From positions 372,001-436,000 of the forward strand of contig OW569365.1 of assembly GCA_937625935.1 (NCBI GenBank): a DNA stretch of 64,000 nucleotides, read 5' to 3'. Shown in pieces: positions 9,747-19,310 of the stretch (position 1 is its first letter; the number at the start of each line of letters is the position of its first letter). Origin of the DNA: Tetramitus jugosus (lineage: Eukaryota; Heterolobosea; Eutetramitea; Acrasida; Vahlkampfiidae). The notes beneath the pieces were generated by a model, which saw only the letters and a list, made by a program, of their open reading frames with translations, was not told the origin of the DNA and ran no database searches. The position numbers and the translations under genes were made by a program.

Positions 9747-10098
9747 GTTCAATTGTATATTATTTATTAGTGTACTACCTCGTACACTTTGTTCAAATGC
9801 GATTCCAGTTTGTCACTTCGCTCCCATTCGTCATTCTCGCCGGAATTGTAGCGCGAAAGGATATTGTCGGAGAAAACTACACGTCTTCTTGAATGTTCAA
9901 TCGATCCGCTGCATCTTCGGAATTGTAACTCTTATTGTAAATTGCAGATCGCGAAAATATTTATTGGTTGTCCGGTTGTAATGAATTTTGAACCCTGAAG
10001 GTTGGTTGAGAGTTTTATTAAATTTTTTTCACATCTCTCAGACTGAAACAACAACAAAACAAAGTCAAAACTAAAACAAACACTAAGAAACCACTACA
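9747..10098. promoter_or_regulatory. eEF1A upstream region
   Basis: 352 bases between Vps22 and eEF1A hold the Vps22 3' end (A/T-rich, TATTATTTATTAG) and the eEF1A promoter and leader. The last ~60 bases are an A/C-rich leader (aacaacaaaacaaag..., cactaagaaaccactaca) directly before the ATG, typical of the highly expressed genes in this window. No firm TATA element or other gene can be assigned. Confidence 0.45.
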
Positions 10099-11421
10099 AT
10101 GGGAAAGGATAAGCAACACGTTAATCTCGTCGTCATCGGTCACGTCGATTCCGGAAAGTCAACCACCACTGGTCACTTGATCTACAAGTGCGGTGGTATC
10201 GACAAGAGAGTCATCGAAAAGTTCGAGAAGGAAGCTGCTGAAATGGGTAAGGGATCCTTCAAGTATGCTTGGGTCATGGACAAGTTGAAGGCAGAAAAGG
10301 AAAGAGGTATCACTATTGATATTTCTTTGTGGAAGTTCCAAACTGGCAAGTATGACTTCACCATCATTGATGCCCCAGGTCACAGAGATTTCATCAAGAA
10401 CATGATTACTGGTACCTCCCAAGCTGATGTTGCTATCTTGATCATTGATTCCACCACCGGTGGTTTCGAAGCTGGTATTTCCAAGGACGGACAAACCAGA
10501 GAACACGCCTTGTTGGCTCAAACCCTTGGTGTTAGACAAATGATTGTCTGCTTGAACAAGTTCGACGACAAGACCGTCAACTACGGACAAGGAAGATACG
10601 ACGAAATCGTCAAGGAAGTCGCTTCTTACTTGAAGAAGGTTGGTTACAACCCAGACAAGGTTCCTTTCGTCCCAATTTCCGGATGGACTGGTGACAACAT
10701 GATTGAGAAGGCTACCGACAAGATGCCATGGTACAAGGGCCCATGTCTCCTCGAAGCTTTGGACGCTATTGTCCCACCAAAGAGACCAACCGACAAGCCA
10801 TTGAGATTGCCATTGCAAGATGTCTACAAGATTGGTGGTATCGGAACTGTTCCAGTCGGAAGAGTCGAAACCGGTCTATTGAAGCCAGGTATGAACGTTA
10901 CCTTCGCTCCAGGTAACAAGACCACTGAAGTCAAGTCCGTCGAAATGCATCATGAACAAATGTCCGAGGCTGAGCCTGGTGACAATGTTGGTTTCAACGT
11001 TAAGAACTTGTCCGTCAAGGATATCAAGAGAGGTAACGTCTGCTCTGACTCCAAGAGAGACCCTGCCAAGCAAGCTGAATCCTTCGTTGCTCAAGTCATC
11101 GTCATGAACCATCCTGGTGAGATCGGAAACGGTTATGCTCCAGTTTTGGATTGCCACACTGCTCACATTGCTTGCAAGTTCGCTGAGATCCAATCCAAGA
11201 TCGATAAGAGATCTGGTGCTGTCAAGGAAGAACTTCCAAAGTCCTTGAAGAAGGGTGATGCTGGTATGGTCAAGCTTGTTCCACAAAAGCCAATGTGTGT
11301 TGAATCCTACACTGAATATCCACCTCTTGGTAGATTCGCTGTCAGAGATATGAGACAAACCGTTGCTGTTGGTGTCATCAAGACCGTCGAAAAGAGAGAA
11401 GAAGCTGCAAAGAAGAAGTAA
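10099..11421 (+). CDS. EEF1A: Translation elongation factor 1-alpha (eEF1A)
   Basis: 440-residue, intron-free and complete. It brings aminoacyl-tRNA to the ribosomal A site in a GTP-dependent way. G motifs are intact: GHVDSGKST (residues 14-22), DAPGH (91-95), NKFD (153-156) and SGW. Domains 2 and 3 follow ([33 protein letters not shown]), and the protein ends in the usual lysine-rich tail (EAAKKK). Codon choice is far more biased than in neighbours (AAG, GGT, TTC, ATC, CCA strongly preferred), fitting very high expression. That bias opens long antisense frames, which are not genes. It converges on the GH79 gene with 49 bp between stops. Confidence 0.99.
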   Translation: MGKDKQHVNLVVIGHVDSGKSTTTGHLIYKCGGIDKRVIEKFEKEAAEMGKGSFKYAWVMDKLKAEKERGITIDISLWKFQTGKYDFTIIDAPGHRDFIKNMITGTSQADVAILIIDSTTGGFEAGISKDGQTREHALLAQTLGVRQMIVCLNKFDDKTVNYGQGRYDEIVKEVASYLKKVGYNPDKVPFVPISGWTGDNMIEKATDKMPWYKGPCLLEALDAIVPPKRPTDKPLRLPLQDVYKIGGIGTVPVGRVETGLLKPGMNVTFAPGNKTTEVKSVEMHHEQMSEAEPGDNVGFNVKNLSVKDIKRGNVCSDSKRDPAKQAESFVAQVIVMNHPGEIGNGYAPVLDCHTAHIACKFAEIQSKIDKRSGAVKEELPKSLKKGDAGMVKLVPQKPMCVESYTEYPPLGRFAVRDMRQTVAVGVIKTVEKREEAAKKK

Positions 11422-11470
11422 ATTTTTCTTTATTGATTTTTCTGCAAAACCAAACAAACATTCTTGTTTC

Positions 11471-13027
11471 TTACACTTGTTTTCTGAGAGTAAAAACTGA
11501 TGCTGCTGAGCGATCAACAACGAACGTAAATGATCCTCGATCACCCCGCACATTCGTCACTTCCTTTCGTCCGAACATTTCTCCGGTCTTCGTGTTGTCT
11601 AGAGTTTGACCTGCCAAGGACAATCCATGTTTGTCACGCATTGTTTTGGCCTTGAGTTCAAGCAGTTCACCACTGTTCACGTACTGTCGACTATTTTCAA
11701 TGTACAGAGTGACAGGTATTGTTCCAGCAGCTTTCACCGTCTTGAACATTACCAATACATGAATAGTTCCATCTTGTTCCATTACGGACCATGTTTTCAC
11801 TCGATCATTAGGGTTTGTAGATTTCACTTGTATGTCCAGCAATTGTGCATAACCTTTGACCATGTAACTAAACATCAGAAATGCGTAGTACTGAGGCATA
11901 ACGGTGGGATATGGATTAACTCCTGATTGATCAATTAGAATGGCAGAATAGGGAGTGTATCCTGATCCGTGGAAGTGGATACCTGATGAACCGAGGTATG
12001 CAGCACTAAACATCCAATCTAATGCCCAAATGGCACTCGCAAAAGTGTCGCTGATATTGGGAGACCCCGAGCACACTACATTATTGCTCTCACTAATGAA
12101 CCATGTTTTATCCAGAAGGTCCGCTGTTTGAGCAATTTCAATGAATTGAGATCCCTGAGTAAGCATATCTACAGCTTCATCACTTAATAGTTCTTCGATA
12201 GTAGGAGCTATTCCATCACATCGTCCTAGGGGATACAAGTGGTAGGTATAGGTGCTGTACAATGGTTTGGCCCGCATAATTCCTCCTGGATTACTCAATA
12301 GAAAGTCTCTTGTAAAGTCACCACCCTGGAATAGAGAGGGATGGAGTGAAGGAACAACACGAGAGATATCTGACTGGTATTGGTCAATTTGTTTCAGGTA
12401 TTTTTCAAAGGTGAATGTAGGCTCTCTAAATTTGCTCCATGGCTTGTCATAGAGGTCAGGTTCATTACCAATCTGAAATCCTTGGATATACTTGCGCTCG
12501 ATGATCCGACCTATCGCAGAAGCAAAGTCCGTTGCGTAGGTACTATTATCGCCTCTTCTGAAGTTAAGGCCGAATATCCACCTTGTTCCTAATTCTTCAG
12601 ACAATGTCTGCAATGCATGCAAAAAGTCATCATTCACACTGTATTCAATTCCTTCTGGATTGGGGAGATTTCTTGGATTGTACCACGAGTAATCTCCAGA
12701 GTTTCCACCCAGGCGTATGACCGGTGATTCGCCTGTCAGATCCTTTAGGTTCTTCAATAGTTGGACGAACCATCGCTTCGGACGTCTCTTCTCCTGTTCC
12801 ATAAAGTACATGATGCTAGAAATTTCAATGCTTAAGCCAATGAAGCCCTTTGTAATAGCATACTCTCTTCCAGATGTTGAATGGTCTCTCTTAAAATTGT
12901 TTGGAATGTCCATTTTCTTTGCTGGATTGACCAGTAGAGACACTTGGCCCGTCACAGTAAAGTGAGAAACAAGGCAGATGAACGACGCAAGTATTGTCAA
13001 GGATATACAAACAATTAGGTTAGTCAT
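11471..13027 (-). CDS. Secreted glycoside hydrolase family 79 (beta-glucuronidase/heparanase-like)
   Basis: 518 residues. The N-terminus (MTNLIVCISLTILASFICLV) is a signal peptide or anchor, so the enzyme should enter the secretory or lysosomal route. The GH79 (clan A) TIM barrel shows VIRLGGNSGDYSWY (~103-116), the acid/base in QIGNEPDLY (E189) and the likely nucleophile in FISESNNVVCSG (E313). A C-terminal beta domain follows (TWSVMEQDGTIHVLVMFK). GH79 enzymes remove glucuronic acid residues from glycosaminoglycan-type or plant glycans. For an amoeba this suggests digestion of ingested polysaccharide, an inference. The exact substrate among GH79 members is not determined. Confidence 0.85.
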   Translation of the reverse strand: MTNLIVCISLTILASFICLVSHFTVTGQVSLLVNPAKKMDIPNNFKRDHSTSGREYAITKGFIGLSIEISSIMYFMEQEKRRPKRWFVQLLKNLKDLTGESPVIRLGGNSGDYSWYNPRNLPNPEGIEYSVNDDFLHALQTLSEELGTRWIFGLNFRRGDNSTYATDFASAIGRIIERKYIQGFQIGNEPDLYDKPWSKFREPTFTFEKYLKQIDQYQSDISRVVPSLHPSLFQGGDFTRDFLLSNPGGIMRAKPLYSTYTYHLYPLGRCDGIAPTIEELLSDEAVDMLTQGSQFIEIAQTADLLDKTWFISESNNVVCSGSPNISDTFASAIWALDWMFSAAYLGSSGIHFHGSGYTPYSAILIDQSGVNPYPTVMPQYYAFLMFSYMVKGYAQLLDIQVKSTNPNDRVKTWSVMEQDGTIHVLVMFKTVKAAGTIPVTLYIENSRQYVNSGELLELKAKTMRDKHGLSLAGQTLDNTKTGEMFGRKEVTNVRGDRGSFTFVVDRSAASVFTLRKQV

Positions 13028-13407
13028 TGAATGGATTCGTGAATATGATTATTTCTTTTCCAACCAAATGATATCTTCGTTGACAGAAATTTCTTTCAGA
13101 CCTGAGGCTAAAAACGAAACGGCAGTGTATTTGTGGAACCATCGTGTTTTAACGGCAGTGATTCCACTGGTCAATCTACAAATCGAAGACCTAATCACAT
13201 TCAGTTAAGATCAGGTGTCTTCCTTGGTTGTCCAGATGTCTTGTGCTCAGTCCCTTTCCTTCCACCCCGCCAATCGAAGCTTCCTGTAGGAGAATCATCT
13301 TTTTCCAGGTCATAAATAGAAACTGATAGGACCAGTTGGAACAACTGGCAAAACAACAACAAAAAAGAAGACAGAAACTGAAGTGATTTTTGTTTGCTCT
13401 CATCATC
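13028..13407. promoter_or_regulatory. Divergent promoter region GH79 / spastin
   Basis: 380 bases between two divergent genes. A/T-rich with an A/C-rich stretch (gcaaaacaacaacaaaaaag) just before the spastin ATG. Open frames here are short and lack an ATG in good context. No RNA gene or repeat is seen. Confidence 0.4.
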
Positions 13408-15348
13408 ATGTCCTCATCCTCATCAACGGACCCAAACAACAACAACTCTCTATTCAAAAAGCATTTCACTCAAATCTCTTCTCTGATTGAACAAGGTCTT
13501 TCCTATGAGGAGTCGGGAAATTATAATTTGGCGCTTCAATCGTACACGAAAGCTTTACAGAACATTCGATCCTGTCTTCAACCCAATGTACATCATCACC
13601 CACAGGATTTTGAATGGATTCAGCGCATGAAGCGCTACAGAGACATGTTTGAGCCACATGTCATTGAAGTTCAAGCAAAGTTTGAGCTACAGAGAGGTAG
13701 AGCTACAGTGCATCAACCGTCATCATCACTGTCAGCACTATCACAGCAGTATCAACCACCACCACAACCATCCATGTACAATACAAGTAATAATCAAAAC
13801 AACAACAGCAACAACAACAATAGTAGTAGTAGTCAAGGGGGATTTTTCAGTGGATTATTCTCTCTTTTTGGTGGTAGTAGTAACAGCAGTGCTAGTAGTA
13901 GTAGCAATGGTTCGACTGATTTATCATCATCTTCACCTGCTTCTCCCATTATTGAATCAACAACACTTGCCACAACAACAACAACAACGAATGATTATCA
14001 GCACTCATTTTCTCATCACAATGCACGATTGAATCAAATGCAAAATCCATTGCACAGATCATCCAATATAGCAATTCAACACCAACAACAACCACAGCAC
14101 TCTCATCATCCAAACTGTTCATCGAGTCACAATAATAATCGCCCTACTCGCAATCCTCATCTCATCTCCAATCATACAAACAACAAGAATCATAATCATA
14201 CTAGTAAGACAAACAAAAACAACAATAATGCTATTAACAATAACAACAATGATAAGAATTCAAATTTGGATCGCATGAAAAATGTTCCATTTGACAAGAT
14301 TCCTGAATTCAAGGGCATTGACAAGAAATTGTTGGATCATATATTGAATGAAGTGGTTCAACAGGATCACGATCCATCTCGTACAATCACTTGGGACGAC
14401 GTAGCAGGACTCAAGGACGCCAAACAGATATTGCATGAAACGATTGTGCTTCCGTCGTTGAGACCCGATATCTTTCAAGGTTTGAGAGCACCTGCACGTG
14501 GTGTCCTATTGTTTGGACCACCGGGCAATGGAAAGGTTTGTGATTTTTATGTGAATCGTATTGTGGAATTGTTTTGTTTTTAATGTGTGAATTTATGTAT
14601 CGCTCACTCTCTCAAAATGCACACGTCTATGCACACTGCACATACACAATACAAAAAGACTCTGATAGCAAAGGTGGTGAGTTCTCAGTGCAAGTCCACA
14701 TTCTTTAGTATCAGTGCGAGCAGTCTTGTGAGTAAATGGGTGGGTGATGGAGAAAAGTTGGTCAAGGCACTGTTTGCAGCTGCTGATTACCTGGCTCCGA
14801 GTGTCATATTTATTGATGAGATTGATTCGATATTGACGAGTCGAAGCTCGAATGAACATGAGGCGAGTCGAAGACTGAAAACAGAGTTTTTGGTGCAGAT
14901 TGATGGTGTGACAGCGAATACGAGCTCACAGAGCCGTGTGTTGGTCATGGGAGCCACCAATCGACCATTTGAACTCGATGACGCTATCCTGAGAAGATTT
15001 ATGAGAAGAATTTACATACCACTGCCAGATGCAGAAGCGAGAGTCAGTTTGATCAAGAATGCACTCGGTAATCAGAGAACAAAGATGTCACAGTCCGATT
15101 ATGAGCGAATCGCCAAGGTCACAGATGGTTACAGCGGTAGTGATCTGAGATCATTGTGTCAAGAGGCTTCCATGATACCGATTCGAGAAATGGGTAGTCA
15201 ACAGTTGCTCACAATACGAGCAGATCAACTCAGAGTGATACAAGTGGAGGATTTCATACAAGGTGCAAAGCGGGTGAAGCCATCAGTGAGTGGTGAAGGA
15301 ATAAGAGAGCTCGTTCAATGGAACAAACAATTTGGTACCTTTTCATGA
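13408..15348 (+). CDS. SPAST: Spastin-like microtubule-severing AAA ATPase, two exons
   Basis: Exons 13408-14535 and 14659-15348 give 605 residues (human spastin 616). Residues ~18-90 form an MIT domain ([20 protein letters not shown]...), followed by a long N/S/Q/H-rich linker and a single AAA module. The module shows ITWDDVAGL, Walker A GPPGNGKT (370-377), pore loop KWVGDGEK, Walker B FIDEID (427-432), ATNRP and LRRFMRR. The C-terminal helix ...[10 protein letters not shown] matches spastin rather than katanin. The 123-nt intron (GTTTGT...AAG) splits Walker A exactly between Lys and Thr, so neither open frame alone encodes a working ATPase. Expected roles are microtubule severing and, via MIT, interaction with ESCRT-III proteins. 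The frame extends upstream of the ATG only through a TTG. Confidence 0.92.
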
Positions 15349-15383
15349 GGTTGTCACAATAATATCCCCTTATATTTATTCAG

Positions 15384-18053
15384 TCATTTAGTGGTGCATA
15401 GTACACGCGAACCAATAGTAACGGAGAGCTTTTCATTCAAAGATAATTTGTTCTCCATTGACAACAAGACACCGAAGAGTACTTTACCTTCGGATCGCCT
15501 GTAGTTGAACAACGTTTTGAGAGGTTCAGATACTTTGATCAACTCGATAGGGTCAACACAAATCATTGAACATCGATTGCATTTACCCATCACATTCAAC
15601 TTCAACTTATCATCAATAGTTAGATTGCGGAAGTTGTCTTCTTCGAATGCCTTTCCATTAATTGCGTTCTCTATGACAAAGTTTGGTCTAAAGCGAGTGA
15701 TGAGCCAATCAGAGTTCGCGTAGTAGCATCCAGAGTAATCCTTCTTGTTCGGACTTTCGTTCGACCAATAAATTTTTCTCAAGCGCTCGTTCAAGTCATT
15801 AATGCTGCTTCGTGTTATGAGAAGAAACTGTGCTTCGTTACTAAAGTTAATCTTGGTGGTTGATTGACACTCTCTGCCGCAGACACGAATCATGAACCGG
15901 TCGTTCTTTGGATCCTTCCGAGCAAGATGCACATCAGCATCCAATGCACGAGACAACCATTCAGATATGTGCGGATCATTGTAAATAAGACCTTTGGCTT
16001 GAACACCACATACATTGAGGTTGTCCTCAGATGTTCTTTCTTCTGGATAGTAGTCTAAGGGAATGTTTAGCTTATCACCATCGGGATCTCGAGAGTTTGA
16101 TAAAACAAGGGTTCGACTGGCGAGGTCAATGTCCGTATCTATCGAGGCCATCTTAGGATGCAGCTTTTGTTGCAGTGCTTGTCCGCGATGATCAACAATT
16201 GTCCATTCTCTGTCATAGATTGGACCGCTGTCAGTCAACTCCCACTGAGTCACACTGACTCCTTGGCATGATTTCACAGGGTAAATAATCATGTGGGTGA
16301 GTGTAGCTGACAGTGACTGTGGAGAGACTTTTTCTTCTTCAGGGGATTCCTTCTTTTCCGTTTGTACAAAGTACTCCCGAATAAAACTGATGAGAGCGTC
16401 GACATCGGATCGAATGCTCATCCAACCGAATGACACACGAACAGATCCAGTAGGTTCTCCACTAATAAGGTCATTTCCGTCCCAACATACATGACCCTTA
16501 TGATAGTTTTCGAGTACTTGGTCCGATGTAATATTTAAATTGGATTGACATGCACCTGGATTACAAAAGCATCCTGTCCGGAGATTGATCTGAGGAGAGT
16601 GGATGGTTGCAGCCTGAGACACTTCTCCATATCCTACAAAGTGACCATTGGCACGTCTCAGATTGAAATTCACAATGGATCCTTGCTTCCGAGAATCATG
16701 CGTGTGATGACGACCATAGAAGACACAAACTTGTTGCCCATTGTAGTGCCTTAAACTAGATAGTTGCTCATATGCGTACTGAGCGAGAGAGAATGTGTGT
16801 TTCCGAACGAGGTCCATAAAATGCTCCTTACTACCATTCTTGTTCTTCAAAAACCGCCCATGATCTGTAATCATGTCAGGTACAATGTTCAACGCATGAT
16901 TCAATGCAATAATATTCAAATAGGGAATTGTTCCATCTTCAAACGCCTCGTGCAACACTGGTCTCAGTGCATGCTTCTGAACATCCGATATGGAAAATGA
17001 CACGGTTCCACCACCAAAGTAACTCTTCTTCAAAATGTGAGCACTCGAATTCTTGACTAGCAAGACACCGAGACCCATCGGATAACCAAACAGCTTATAC
17101 ACTGAAAAGGCAATAAAATCCGCTTGATTCTCTTTGCGACTCAAATCAAGTACATTGGAACACACATATTTACTCACATCCATCAAAACATAGACTGATT
17201 GTCTCTGCGTACTATCACTCTCAGTATTTTCTTTCATCTTTGACATTGATCTCGCGTGCAACTTTCCCGTCAACTCTGTTCGCATCTTTTCTCCTGTTGA
17301 GTTGCACTCTGGTGAGAAGGCAAACAGTTGAGTGCCAACGGATGATTGACCATCATCATCATCATCATTACTCATCACACTCTGAACAATGTATTCTTCT
17401 TCTTCGTCTTCGTCGTTATCATCTTTATCATCTTTAGCACCACCACCACCATTGTTCTTCATCCATTTTGATCGATTATTTGGTATGCAATGAATCAGAG
17501 CTCCCTTTTCTCTCGCAATTTCTCTCATTCCAATCACTGAATTATGATTGTTCATCATGTACACAAATCTCGATGATGTAGATGATGATGTAGACAAAGT
17601 GGAAGAGTGAAATGGAAAAGTTTCAGCAATGAGCTTGCATGAAGCAGTGGCATTATGTGTAAAAATGACAGAATACGTATAGAAATCCGTCTTGAACATT
17701 TCCAACAATTTTCTCCGTGTGGACTGAACGAGTTGAGATGTTCGTGTCGCAGGATAGCTCTGAGAGTGAGGATTGGCGTACATGTGAGTCGTCAAATCAG
17801 CACAACAATGATGAATCAACTGATTTGGGTAGAGTGTGGATGCTGCATGGTCCAAATGAACTTGTTGTTGTGGTAATTGCTGATGATGTGTTGATTGTTG
17901 TTGTGTTGATTGTAGTGTTGATTGTTGTTGTTGTAAGAGTTGAGGGAATTGAGTGGGCCGCAGTGATGATAGATATTGATCATAAGAGAGAGCTTCTTCC
18001 TCTGTTTCATTTTGTTGTTGTTGTTGATGTAGTGTAGTTGTTGTGTGTATCAT
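15384..18053 (-). CDS. MOCOS: Molybdenum cofactor sulfurase (MOCOS / ABA3 type)
   Basis: 889 residues from ATG 18053; the frame runs on upstream to a GTG, which is not used. The N-terminal two-thirds is a NifS-like class V aminotransferase/cysteine desulfurase. It shows DHAASTLYPN near the start, the PLP-lysine region FSVYKLFGYPMG (~residue 319) and the persulfide cysteine in RTGCFCNPGAC (~residue 493). The C-terminal part has the MOSC N-terminal barrel (YPVKSCQGVSVTQWELT) and a MOSC domain (GKCNRCSMICVDP). It sulfurates the molybdenum cofactor of xanthine dehydrogenase/aldehyde oxidase-type enzymes. Q-rich (residues ~10-65) and D/E-rich (~220-240) inserts decorate loops. Stops of this gene and spastin are 35 bp apart; AATAAA lies 6 nt past the stop. 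Confidence 0.93.
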   Translation of the reverse strand: MIHTTTTLHQQQQQNETEEEALSYDQYLSSLRPTQFPQLLQQQQSTLQSTQQQSTHHQQLPQQQVHLDHAASTLYPNQLIHHCCADLTTHMYANPHSQSYPATRTSQLVQSTRRKLLEMFKTDFYTYSVIFTHNATASCKLIAETFPFHSSTLSTSSSTSSRFVYMMNNHNSVIGMREIAREKGALIHCIPNNRSKWMKNNGGGGAKDDKDDNDEDEEEEYIVQSVMSNDDDDDGQSSVGTQLFAFSPECNSTGEKMRTELTGKLHARSMSKMKENTESDSTQRQSVYVLMDVSKYVCSNVLDLSRKENQADFIAFSVYKLFGYPMGLGVLLVKNSSAHILKKSYFGGGTVSFSISDVQKHALRPVLHEAFEDGTIPYLNIIALNHALNIVPDMITDHGRFLKNKNGSKEHFMDLVRKHTFSLAQYAYEQLSSLRHYNGQQVCVFYGRHHTHDSRKQGSIVNFNLRRANGHFVGYGEVSQAATIHSPQINLRTGCFCNPGACQSNLNITSDQVLENYHKGHVCWDGNDLISGEPTGSVRVSFGWMSIRSDVDALISFIREYFVQTEKKESPEEEKVSPQSLSATLTHMIIYPVKSCQGVSVTQWELTDSGPIYDREWTIVDHRGQALQQKLHPKMASIDTDIDLASRTLVLSNSRDPDGDKLNIPLDYYPEERTSEDNLNVCGVQAKGLIYNDPHISEWLSRALDADVHLARKDPKNDRFMIRVCGRECQSTTKINFSNEAQFLLITRSSINDLNERLRKIYWSNESPNKKDYSGCYYANSDWLITRFRPNFVIENAINGKAFEEDNFRNLTIDDKLKLNVMGKCNRCSMICVDPIELIKVSEPLKTLFNYRRSEGKVLFGVLLSMENKLSLNEKLSVTIGSRVLCTTK

Positions 18054-18172
18054 GGTGTTGTCTCGTTTTTCGGAAATGATTTTGGCGCGAATGAGGACTT
18101 GAAAAATGGAATACAAAGATTTGTGTGTGAAGATCTTCACTTTTCCATGAATAATTTTTGGGGGTAGTGTCT

Positions 18173-19152
18173 TTATTTGGAAACTTGACCAAAATCTGCA
18201 GAGATGGTTTGTCCAGTCATGTAGGAGGCACCATTACTGGACAGGAACAAAATGATGGATGCCATTTGTTCTGGTAGGCCAAGCTTCTTGCCAACCACTT
18301 CATTCTCGAACATGGGCTTGTATTTCAACCAAAGAGGACTATCATCGGTAATCAATGGACCAATCCATGTTTGGGTGTGATTTGCCATGAATTTGACTTG
18401 ATTACGTGTCAGAGGTGTATCGATCAATCCAGGGCAAAGGGCGTTAACTCTGATTCGAGGTAGTTCGGCTGATGGCTCCGAGTATTCTATTGCAGCACTT
18501 TGGGTTAATCCAATAATACCATGTTTCGATGCAGAGTACATACTGCAAGTACTGCATGCTCGAAGGCCATTGTATGAAGATAGGTTTACAATGGACTTTG
18601 GGCTTCCACTTGATTTCGACCTTCTCCAATGACCAATAACGGTGTGCATCATGTTCAGAGTTCCATACAGGTTGTTCTTGATTGGATCGAACTCACTCTC
18701 CAACATTCGATTGGTGTTTGATCCAGAGTATAACCCATGGGTCCGCCAATACCAGCCGAGTTAACACAAATGTCAATGACACCAAAATCAATCTCGACTC
18801 TTTTGATGGCTTCAATTACTTGAGAGATATTAGATACATCTACCTTGTAGAATTGGACTTTCACTTGATTCTTTGTGGCATTCCTAATCATTTGAACTGT
18901 TGTTACTCCATTGTACCAATCTGGTCTGAAGTCTCTGGCAAATATGGCCACATTAGCTCCTTGCTTGGCAAATTCCAGTGCTGTGCTGAAACCAATTCCA
19001 GCTGTACCACCTGTCACAATTACATTCTTGCCCTTGAATTCAGGGTAGTAGATCACACTTTGTGTTGCAATGGAAGTAGATGACAGAAGCAAGATCATGA
19101 GAGACCCGACGTTGAATAGGAGATATTGTGCTCTCATGTTTTGTACGAACAT
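18173..19152 (-). pseudogene. Short-chain dehydrogenase/reductase, interrupted by one frameshift
   Basis: Classical SDR in two overlapping frames. The first (from ATG 19152) has an N-terminal hydrophobic anchor or signal, the Rossmann motif TGGTAGIG and the NSAG-type motif. It then runs out of frame after GGPMG. The second frame continues with EFDPIKNNLYGTLNM, the catalytic serine region LSSYNG, YSASK (Y-x3-K) and the PG motif, ending at 18173. The change of frame falls at a run of three G (18734-18736); one more G would restore a 326-residue protein of normal SDR length. Everything else is intact, so a sequencing or assembly indel is as likely as a real lesion. The N-terminal anchor suggests ER membrane or lumen. 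Substrate unknown. The TAA stop overlaps AATAAA. Confidence 0.75.
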
Positions 19153-19310
19153 TGTTGTTCTTTTTGTTGCTTCTTTTTCAAATCAAATTTCCGGAATGGA
19201 ACTTGCGTGTCTCAGATTCCCTCAATTGCTTAAGGATCAGAGGATAGATATCAAAAAACTTTGGGGTCTGTCATGAAGTTTTGTGTGTTCGATGCATTGT
19301 GCGATAGGGT

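Noticed and set aside
10159-11553. Long minus-strand frames across eEF1A (219 and 225 residues)
   Set aside because: They arise from strong codon bias of eEF1A, match nothing, and overlap a perfect conserved gene.
18054-18140. 29-codon upstream extension of MOCOS starting at GTG
   Set aside because: No ATG; the ATG at 18053 has normal context and the extension has no conserved sequence.
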